Source: Chloroflexia bacterium
Lineage (GTDB): Bacteria > Chloroflexota > Chloroflexia > Thermomicrobiales > UBA6265
DNA length: 5,948 bases
Assembly (NCBI GenBank): GCA_013698495.1
Contig: JACCUV010000059.1
Location: forward strand, 1-5,948
Direction: 5' to 3'
Position numbers and translations under genes: made by a program. The notes below the pieces were generated by a model, which was not told the origin of the DNA, made no database searches, and saw only the letters and a list, made by a program, of their open reading frames with translations. Shown here piece after piece: positions 1 to 4,691 of the stretch (positions are counted from its first letter, which is position 1; every line of letters begins with the position of its first letter).

Positions 1-44
1 GGAGACGCCTGGCCAACCGGGATGCAGAGGTTACCCGCCCTCGC

Positions 45-50
45 TATACA
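45..50 (+). promoter_or_regulatory. Weak candidate -10 box upstream of gltX
   Basis: TATACA resembles a sigma70 -10 hexamer and lies about 95 nt upstream of the gltX start. No convincing -35 hexamer sits at the right distance to its left, and there is no extended -10 TG. The real promoter could lie outside the window. The rest of positions 1-143 shows no tRNA, riboswitch or T-box features that I can recognise. Confidence 0.2.
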
Positions 51-83
51 TGCTCGCCGGACGCGCTACATCACTCCTCCGCG

Positions 84-93
84 GTTACGTAAC
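84..93. repeat. Perfect 10-bp palindrome GTTACGTAAC in the gltX 5' region
   Basis: GTTACGTAAC equals its own reverse complement and is flanked by CG-rich sequence. It lies about 50 nt upstream of the preferred gltX start, downstream of the weak -10 candidate. It could be a regulator half-site pair or chance. No regulator can be named from it. Confidence 0.3.
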
Positions 94-143
94 GCCGTAT
101 TTTCGACACACCACCTCCCTTCCCCCAAAGGATGACCCACCGA

Positions 144-1709
144 ATGACCGACTACCACTCGCCCGAGGCCCGCGCCGCCGTTGCCCTCCCCCCCGGCCTC
201 GACGAGGTCCGCGTCCGCTTCGCTCCCAGCCCCACCGGCTCGCTCCACATCGGCGGCGCCCGGCTCGTCATGTACAACGTCCTCTTCGCCCACGGCCAGG
301 CCAAACGCGCCGGCAAGAAGGGCGCCTTCATCCTTCGCATCGAGGACACCGACCAGAAACGCTTCGTCGAGGGTTCCGCCCAGGGACTGATGGATGGCCT
401 CACCTGGCTCGGACTCGGTTGGGATGAGGGACCAGACCTCGGAGGACCCTACGCGCCATACGTCCAGAGTGAGCGCCAGCATCACTACCGCGAAGCCGCC
501 GAGCAGTTGCTGGCGAGCGGTCATGCCTATCGCTGCTTCTGCACTCCCGAACGCCTTCAGGGGGTCCGTGACGATCAGGTCAAACGCAACCTCCCACCCG
601 GCTACGACCGCCATTGCCGCGACCTCTCGGTCGAGCAGGTTCAGGCAAAGCTGGACGCCGGTGAAACATTCGTGGTCCGGATCACCTTCCCCCTCGAAGG
701 CGAAACCCGCTTCATCGACCTCCTCCGCGGCGAAATCGTCTTCCGGAACGACAAGATCGAGGACCTCGTCCTCCTCAAATCGGACGGCTACCCCACCTAT
801 CACCTCGCCGTCGTCGTCGACGACCACGAAATGGACATCACGCACGTCACCCGCGGACCGGAGTGGATTCCGACCGCGCCGATTCATGTTCAGCTCTACA
901 AGGCGCTTGGCTACGAGATGCCGATCTTCGCCCACATGCCCCTGATTCTTTCCCCGTCCGGCGGCAAACTCTCGAAACGCGATGGCAGCGCCGCGCTCGC
1001 CGATTTCCGGGAGCGCGGCTACCTGCCCGAGGCCCTGCTCAACTACCTTGCCCTGCTCGGCTGGAGTCTCGACGGCAAAACCGAATTTTTCACGATGGAC
1101 GATTTGCTGGAGCACTTCACGATCGAGCGTGTCAGCGCCGCGCCAAGCACCTTCGATCGCGACAAGCTCGACTGGCTCAACCAGCAATGGATCAATCACC
1201 ACATCACCGTCGACGATCTCGCCGCCCGCGTCTTGCCGTTCCTGATCGAGGCCGGCACGATCGACGATGGACCGCGCGACGCCACGCACCCGCGATTTCA
1301 GGAGGTGTTGGTCGCCTCGAGTTTGCTCAAGGATCGAATCAGGCATCTGACCGAAGCGCCCGACCTGATGTCCTACTTCCTGCGAGACGAGCTTGAGCCG
1401 TACGAGGCTGCCATGCTCGTGCCAAAGAAGGTCGAACCCGAGGCTGCCTTGGCGATGCTCGTTGCCGTGCGCGATGCCTTGCCCGGCATCGACCTCACCA
1501 GCCACGACGCGACCGAAGCCCGCCTCCGCGGCCTCGCCGGGGAACTGGGCGTCAAGGCCGGCCAACTCTTCATGCCGATCCGGGTCGCGGTCACCGGGCG
1601 GACCCAGTCCCCCGGCCTGTTTGACACCCTGGCCGCAATCGGGCAGGATCGGGTCAGGGACCGCCTCGACCATGCCATCGCCCTGCTCAGCAGTGAGGCG
1701 CCCGCGTAG
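144..1709 (+). CDS. gltX: Glutamyl-tRNA synthetase (GluRS)
   Basis: Class I aminoacyl-tRNA synthetase of the cytoplasm that uses ATP to attach glutamate to tRNA-Glu. The 521-residue protein shows the family motifs in order: FAPSPTG (26-32) and the HIGH-type HIGG (35-38) of the Rossmann catalytic fold, LRIEDTD (64-70), the VVDDHEMDITHV(T)RG region, and the KMSKS-type loop KLSKRDG (275-281). The anticodon-binding helical domain follows. A CxC pair (Cys131, Cys133) and Cys158 match three zinc ligands known in E. coli GluRS, but the fourth position is Asp160 rather than His. ATG 144 is preferred over the in-frame ATG 132 because AAAGG at 127-131 lies 12 nt upstream of 144 and abuts 132. The N-terminus is about 20 residues longer than usual before the FAPSPTG strand. 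A downstream phosphatase gene is probably in the same transcript. Whether the enzyme also charges tRNA-Gln cannot be decided here. Confidence 0.97.
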   Translation: MTDYHSPEARAAVALPPGLDEVRVRFAPSPTGSLHIGGARLVMYNVLFAHGQAKRAGKKGAFILRIEDTDQKRFVEGSAQGLMDGLTWLGLGWDEGPDLGGPYAPYVQSERQHHYREAAEQLLASGHAYRCFCTPERLQGVRDDQVKRNLPPGYDRHCRDLSVEQVQAKLDAGETFVVRITFPLEGETRFIDLLRGEIVFRNDKIEDLVLLKSDGYPTYHLAVVVDDHEMDITHVTRGPEWIPTAPIHVQLYKALGYEMPIFAHMPLILSPSGGKLSKRDGSAALADFRERGYLPEALLNYLALLGWSLDGKTEFFTMDDLLEHFTIERVSAAPSTFDRDKLDWLNQQWINHHITVDDLAARVLPFLIEAGTIDDGPRDATHPRFQEVLVASSLLKDRIRHLTEAPDLMSYFLRDELEPYEAAMLVPKKVEPEAALAMLVAVRDALPGIDLTSHDATEARLRGLAGELGVKAGQLFMPIRVAVTGRTQSPGLFDTLAAIGQDRVRDRLDHAIALLSSEAPA

Positions 1710-1730
1710 GGGTCGACCCCGTGTCGACCC
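1709..1730. repeat. GGGGTCGACCCC palindrome plus repeated GTCGACCC, gltX-phosphatase gap
   Basis: Starting on the last base of the gltX stop codon, GGGGTCGACCCC (1709-1720) is a perfect 12-bp palindrome. GTCGACCC then occurs again at 1723-1730, 11 bp after its first copy at 1712-1719. As RNA it could form only a 4-bp stem with a 4-nt loop, and no U-tract follows. A Rho-independent terminator is therefore unlikely, and the phosphatase gene probably shares the transcript. Confidence 0.35.
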
Positions 1731-1753
1731 TGTGCACCGTCCATGTCAACCCC

Positions 1754-1759
1754 GAAGGA
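1754..1759 (+). promoter_or_regulatory. Ribosome binding site deciding the phosphatase start
   Basis: GAAGGA lies 6 nt before GTG 1766. This supports GTG 1766 over the in-frame GTG 1721, which has no SD sequence and would add 15 residues unlike the family. Confidence 0.7.
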
Positions 1760-1765
1760 AACCGC

Positions 1766-2371
1766 GTGCCCCCCGAATCCACCACCACCACCATCTGCCT
1801 CGTCCGTCACGGCGAAACCGATTGGAACCGCAACAATCGCTACCAGGGCTGGGCCGACACCCCGTTGAACGCGACCGGCCTGGCGCAGGCCAAACTCGTC
1901 GCCCAGGTCATCGCCGGCGAATCCTGGGACGCGATCGTCAGCAGCCCGCTGGCCCGCGCCTTTCAAACCGCCCAGGCGATCGCCGACGCCTCGCCAGAAC
2001 TCGGCCACATCGAACAGGACCCCGATCTTCGCGAACGCGGCTATGGCGAAGCCGAGGGCCTCACCCTCGCGGAGCGCGAGGCGAGATGGGAGGGTCCCGA
2101 CTGGCCGGGCCTCGAACCATGGGAGGTCATGGCCCAACGCGCGAACGCCGCGCTCGAACGCATTGCCCGGAGACACGCTGGCAAGCGTGTGCTCGTCGTC
2201 AGCCACGGGGGGCTGATGAACGCGGTGCTGACGTCAATCTCGGGAGGGGATGTCGGGTCCGGCATCACCGTCATCCTCAACACCGCCCGCACCACGCTTC
2301 TGCACGACGCCAGTGACTGGACGATCGAAACCGTCACCGACGTCAGCCACCTTGAAATGGCGGTGCGATAA
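1766..2371 (+). CDS. Histidine phosphatase superfamily protein (phosphoglycerate-mutase-like)
   Basis: A 201-residue cytoplasmic protein of the branch-1 histidine phosphatase (RHG) superfamily, which removes or transfers phosphate through a phosphohistidine. The visible signature is LVRHGETDWN, with catalytic His15 in the RHG motif (Arg14), the second arginine in SSPLARAFQTA (Arg64), the probable acid Glu90 in LRERGYGEAEG, and the second histidine His147 in VVSHGG. RYQGWADTPLN after the RHG motif is typical of GpmB/CobC/PspA-like members. The protein is shorter than true 2,3-bisphosphoglycerate-dependent mutases (about 230-250 residues), so a small-molecule phosphatase is more likely than a glycolytic mutase. 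The substrate is unknown. The GTG start is chosen for its GAAGGA SD site. It lies 56 nt after gltX on the same strand, so co-transcription is likely. Its stop is only 6 nt from the stop of the convergent permease gene. Confidence 0.92.
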   Translation: MPPESTTTTICLVRHGETDWNRNNRYQGWADTPLNATGLAQAKLVAQVIAGESWDAIVSSPLARAFQTAQAIADASPELGHIEQDPDLRERGYGEAEGLTLAEREARWEGPDWPGLEPWEVMAQRANAALERIARRHAGKRVLVVSHGGLMNAVLTSISGGDVGSGITVILNTARTTLLHDASDWTIETVTDVSHLEMAVR

Positions 2372-2377
2372 CTTGCC

Positions 2378-3190
2378 TTATGCGTAGATGTCGCGCCGGT
2401 TGAAAGCGACCGCCGCAAAGGTCACCAGCGCTGCAGACGCCACGAGCAACACCAAGGCGCCGGCCCACCAGATACCTTCGGTGATCGCCGTGCCGTAGTA
2501 ATGGTGGGCCGACATGAATCGCACTCCCGAAACCGATGGCGCGAGTTTGCCGATCACGTTGATCAGGTACATCAGGAACACCACGGCCGCCGGCACGCCC
2601 AGCGCCACCGCCCGCTGCCGGACCACGCTCGACATCGCCAGCGCCAACGCTCCGAACGCCAGCGTCAGCGGCCACAGCGCGAACGCCGCCCGCATCGACT
2701 GCCGCGCCGCGAGTTCGAGATCGAGCAGATTGGCCACGATCCAGACCACCACGCCAATCACGCCCGCCAGCGCCAGCAGGTAGCTCGCCACCACCGCGAA
2801 CGAACCGACGATGAGGTGAACGCGCGGAATAGGATTGCCCAGCAGCACATCCAGGCGTCCGCGTTCTTCGGCGCCGGCAACGACGTTCGACAGGATGATG
2901 ATCCCGAAAAATGGCAAGATCAAAGGCAGGATCACTCCGAACAACTCACTCGACAGGAACGACGCCAATTGCGTGAAGTCGTTGATGTTGAACGCCGCGC
3001 GCAGATTTTCCGGAATCAGCGAAATGTCGATCGCGTCGCTCACCGAAGGATAGATCGCGACAATCAACCCACAATAGATCGTCAGGCCAATTGTCCACAG
3101 GATTGCGTTTTTGCGATGAGCGCCGTATTGGAACCGCGTATATGGCCACAACGTCGAGCGGGTGGAGACGCCCCGAAAGCTGGCCCTCAT
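2378..3190 (-). CDS. ABC-2 type transporter permease
   Basis: Integral membrane subunit of an ABC exporter, 270 residues. Six hydrophobic segments are visible at roughly 30-48, 83-104, 126-152, 167-188, 195-214 and 240-262. The segment after the second helix, AGAEERGRLDVLLGNPIPR (105-123), matches the conserved EERG-x-LD-x-LL stretch of ABC-2 permeases, known to lie on the cytoplasmic side near the ATPase. The large loop between helices 1 and 2 (49-82) is probably external. ATG 3190 is chosen because it overlaps the ATPase stop codon as ATGA, a classic coupling arrangement. A longer in-frame extension up to 3337 would run through the ATPase gene and is not hydrophobic or family-like. It is the last gene of the three-gene minus-strand operon. 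The substrate cannot be predicted; related pairs export drugs, peptides or lipids, or are uncharacterised. Confidence 0.9.
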   Translation of the reverse strand: MRASFRGVSTRSTLWPYTRFQYGAHRKNAILWTIGLTIYCGLIVAIYPSVSDAIDISLIPENLRAAFNINDFTQLASFLSSELFGVILPLILPFFGIIILSNVVAGAEERGRLDVLLGNPIPRVHLIVGSFAVVASYLLALAGVIGVVVWIVANLLDLELAARQSMRAAFALWPLTLAFGALALAMSSVVRQRAVALGVPAAVVFLMYLINVIGKLAPSVSGVRFMSAHHYYGTAITEGIWWAGALVLLVASAALVTFAAVAFNRRDIYA

Positions 3191-4119
3191 TCCGAGTCGT
3201 CTTCGTAGTACGAGAGGAACAGTTCCTCCAGCGGCGGTCGTTCGGCATCGAAGCTGATGACGCAGCGCTGAGTGGCAAGCTGGAGCAGCTCGTGCATTGA
3301 GCCGCCGATCGTGAAACTGAGCGTCGTGCCGTGGCACTCGAATCGATCGACGCCCGGCAGTGAAGCAATCTCCTGAACGATCCCGCTGTCGAGTGGTCCG
3401 TCGAACTGGATCCGCACGTAGCGAAACGCCCTTCTCGTCAGCGCATTGGGATCGTCGACCGCGACCAATTCGCCATCGCGAATGATCCCGACTCGATCCG
3501 CCACCCGCTCGACCTCCGACAGCACGTGCGATGAAAAGAACACGGTTTGACCCCGATCCCGCGCTTCCTGAAGGATTAAAAGAAACACGTCCTGCATCAA
3601 TGGATCGAGACCATTGGTCGGTTCGTCGAGCACGATCAACTCAGGTTCGTGAAAGAGCGCCTGAATAATCCCGATCTTCTGCTTGTTGCCGCGCGAAAGG
3701 CGGCGCATCGGCATCTCCAGGTTGGCGTCAAGGCGTTCGGCAAGATCCCGCGCGCGTTTGAGACTTTCGGTTCCCGAGCGGCGTAACCTGGCATGAAATC
3801 GAATCAGCTCGAACCCGGTCATCCGATCTTCGAGGCTGAACTCGCTCGGCAGGTTGCCGAGGCGACGGTGAATCTCAACCGCATGGGCCAGGACGTCGAG
3901 TCCGAGCACCTCGGCCCGCCCGGAGGTCGGTTTGAGGAATCCGAGCAGGGTCCGGAGTGTCGTCGATTTCCCGGCGCCGTTCGGCCCCAGGAACCCGAAA
4001 ATTTCACCGCGTTCAACCGTTAGGCTGACGTTGCGGATGCCACGATTCGCGCCATACGTCTTGGTCAGTTCGAAAGTTTGGATTGCGGGCGCAAACGAAC
4101 CCTTACTCGGCGCAGGCAA
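3187..4119 (-). CDS. ABC transporter ATP-binding protein (ABC-2 exporter type)
   Basis: Cytoplasmic ATPase subunit, 310 residues, that should drive the permease encoded just downstream. Motifs in order: Walker A GPNGAGKST (45-53), signature LSRGNKQK (141-148) in place of LSGGQ, Walker B LIVLDEPTNGLD (161-172), and the H-loop histidine His198 in FFSSHVLSE. The usual Q-loop glutamine region reads LGNLPSE (87-93). These variants are common in the BcrA/CcmA-like exporter ATPases, so the protein is expected to be active. A C-terminal domain of about 90 residues ends in PPLEELFLSYYEDDSE, also typical. The start is TTG 4119: no ATG, GTG or TTG lies further upstream in frame, and the ATPase fold begins by residue 13. 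AGGGA at 4134-4130 lies 10 nt upstream. The gene begins 2 nt after the stop of the DUF2171-like gene, and its stop overlaps the permease start. Expression is probably linked by coupling across all three genes. Confidence 0.94.
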   Translation of the reverse strand: MPAPSKGSFAPAIQTFELTKTYGANRGIRNVSLTVERGEIFGFLGPNGAGKSTTLRTLLGFLKPTSGRAEVLGLDVLAHAVEIHRRLGNLPSEFSLEDRMTGFELIRFHARLRRSGTESLKRARDLAERLDANLEMPMRRLSRGNKQKIGIIQALFHEPELIVLDEPTNGLDPLMQDVFLLILQEARDRGQTVFFSSHVLSEVERVADRVGIIRDGELVAVDDPNALTRRAFRYVRIQFDGPLDSGIVQEIASLPGVDRFECHGTTLSFTIGGSMHELLQLATQRCVISFDAERPPLEELFLSYYEDDSE

Positions 4120-4121
4120 CC

Positions 4122-4394
4122 TCAGTTGGTCCCTGGCTCTTCGTTGAGGCGATGGGCGGTTTCCTCATTGTCGACACTGGAGACCGCTTCCCGGTTGACC
4201 GAAACCTGGAGTTTGCCGTCGACCAGTCCGATAATGGCGTGGACCGGCACTTCCAGATCGTCGTGCTGCCCTTTCCGACCAACCAGCAGGTAGTGGGGAT
4301 GACTCTCGCGGACCTCTCCCAGTTCCGAGCCGTCGAATCCGATCACCGGCGTTCCGATCGGAATGTCCTGCGTTCCGTGTGGGTCGTACGTCAT
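4122..4394 (-). CDS. Small DUF2171/PRC-barrel-like protein
   Basis: A 90-residue acidic soluble protein with no signal peptide or membrane segment. Residues 11-66 show alternating short strands and turns with the layout IPIGTPV-x-GFDGSELGEV, then YLLV, LEVPVHAI and KLQVSV. This resembles the beta-barrel of DUF2171/PRC-barrel proteins (DG-x-x-x-G-x-V followed by an IP- or VP-x-x-x-I element). The C-terminal 20 or so residues are charged and probably flexible. ATG 4394 is chosen because GAGGG (4404-4400) lies 5 nt upstream. The in-frame TTG at 4568 would add 58 residues that look like translated intergenic DNA. It is the first gene of the minus-strand operon, 2 nt before the ABC ATPase. PRC-barrel proteins often act as adaptors, but the role here is unknown. 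The family call is by eye. Confidence 0.72.
   Translation of the reverse strand: MTYDPHGTQDIPIGTPVIGFDGSELGEVRESHPHYLLVGRKGQHDDLEVPVHAIIGLVDGKLQVSVNREAVSSVDNEETAHRLNEEPGTN
4130..4134 (-). promoter_or_regulatory. SD site for the TTG start of the ABC ATPase
   Basis: AGGGA on the minus strand lies inside the 3' end of the DUF2171-like gene, 10 nt before TTG 4119. The weak start codon and embedded SD suggest that translation depends on ribosomes finishing the upstream gene. Confidence 0.45.
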
Positions 4395-4399
4395 CCTGG

Positions 4400-4404
4400 C
4401 CCTC
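4400..4404 (-). promoter_or_regulatory. SD site for the DUF2171-like gene
   Basis: GAGGG on the minus strand, 5 nt before ATG 4394, selects this start over the upstream TTG 4568. Confidence 0.6.
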
Positions 4405-4427
4405 GTTCCGTTCGTTCGGTGCTGTTC

Positions 4428-4438
4428 GATCAATGATC
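4428..4438. repeat. 11-bp palindrome GATCAATGATC upstream of the exporter operon
   Basis: GATCA-A-TGATC is a perfect 5-1-5 inverted repeat about 34 bp upstream of the DUF2171-like start codon. It contains the TCAAT word shared with the other two dyads in this intergenic region. It could be an operator near the operon's transcript start, or chance. Confidence 0.35.
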
Positions 4439-4500
4439 CGGGTTGAAGCGGCCGGCGGGTCGGGGAATCCAACGCGATGCACCCAATTCTACGCGCTGCG

Positions 4501-4512
4501 CATTGTTCAATG
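4501..4512. repeat. 12-bp inverted repeat CATTGttCAATG
   Basis: CATTG and CAATG arms separated by TT form a perfect 5-2-5 dyad in the middle of the metE/exporter divergent region, 50 bp left of the 17-bp palindrome. The half-site order is reversed relative to that palindrome (ATTG..CAAT rather than CAAT..ATTG). Confidence 0.35.
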
Positions 4513-4561
4513 GGACGTCGGCGGATGTCTGGAAGGTCGTGTCGCCCTGTCAAAACCCAGT

Positions 4562-4578
4562 TACTCAATCATTGAGTA
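4562..4578. promoter_or_regulatory. Perfect 17-bp palindrome, probable operator of metE
   Basis: TACTCAATCATTGAGTA has perfect 8-bp arms around a single C. It ends 2 bp before the TATACT hexamer facing metE, so it fills the spacer between -10 and -35, where a bound dimer would block RNA polymerase. It is AT-rich compared with its surroundings. The size and symmetry suit a homodimeric helix-turn-helix regulator. An ArsR-type methionine-cycle regulator is one possibility among several, and the protein cannot be identified because no regulator gene is in the window. Confidence 0.65.
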
Positions 4579-4607
4579 GGTATACTGGAGCGATCCGACG
4601 TTGTCTC
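4579..4607 (-). promoter_or_regulatory. Candidate divergent promoter toward the exporter operon
   Basis: On the minus strand GAGACA (4607-4602, four of six match TTGACA) is followed after 17 nt by TATACC (4584-4579, four of six match TATAAT). If used, transcription would start inside the 17-bp palindrome. It shares its -10 region with the metE promoter on the other strand. A separate minus-strand TTGACA at 4553-4548 has no good -10 partner. Confidence 0.3.
4581..4586 (+). promoter_or_regulatory. -10 box of the metE promoter
   Basis: TATACT matches the sigma70 -10 consensus at five of six positions and stands out in GC-rich DNA. The sequence 17 nt upstream (CAGTTA, 4558-4563) is a poor -35, which suggests dependence on an activator or a naturally weak promoter. 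Transcription would begin near 4592-4594, giving a leader of about 100 nt. Confidence 0.55.
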
Positions 4608-4619
4608 CTCGACGACGTT
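4597..4619 (+). promoter_or_regulatory. Hairpin at the 5' end of the metE leader
   Basis: GACGTTGTC (4597-4605) pairs with GACGACGTT (4611-4619) as nine RNA base pairs, including two G-U pairs, around the loop TCCTC. TCTCC at 4604-4608 is complementary to GGAGA (4682-4686) in the metE ribosome binding site. No SAM, SAH or cobalamin riboswitch core could be recognised in the leader. Confidence 0.35.
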
Positions 4620-4681
4620 CACGATCTTCCCGAGCGTCGCCGGACATGGAATCCGGGTCCTGCGCACGGGCCACTCTGCAC

Positions 4682-4689
4682 GGAGAGAA
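4682..4689 (+). promoter_or_regulatory. Ribosome binding site of metE
   Basis: GGAGAGAA lies just before ATG 4692, with 6 nt between GGAG and the start codon. This fixes the metE start. Confidence 0.75.
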
Positions 4690-4691
4690 CC

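Noticed and set aside
66..1673. Antisense open frame of 535 codons opposite gltX
   Set aside because: It is a shadow produced by GC-rich codon use of gltX. Its translation shows no family motif, and gltX has clear catalytic motifs on the other strand.
1373..2316. Long open frames overlapping the gltX end and the phosphatase on both strands
   Set aside because: Their translations are Arg/Pro- or Gly/Ala-rich low-complexity peptides with no recognisable domain, and they overlap well-supported genes throughout.
1766..2371. Naming the phosphatase gpmA or gpmB
   Set aside because: The RHG superfamily is functionally broad. The length and motifs do not specify glycolytic mutase activity or any particular phosphatase.
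2501..3208. Plus-strand 235-codon frame antisense to the permease
   Set aside because: It is rich in Arg, His and Gln, typical of the reverse complement of a membrane protein gene, and has no SD or domain.
4083..4436. Plus-strand 117-codon frame antisense to the DUF2171-like gene
   Set aside because: The minus-strand frame has a good SD, operon spacing and a family-like pattern; the plus-strand frame has none of these.
4593..4691. SAM, SAH or cobalamin riboswitch upstream of metE
   Set aside because: The leader is only about 100 nt long and none of the conserved core motifs of these riboswitches could be recognised.
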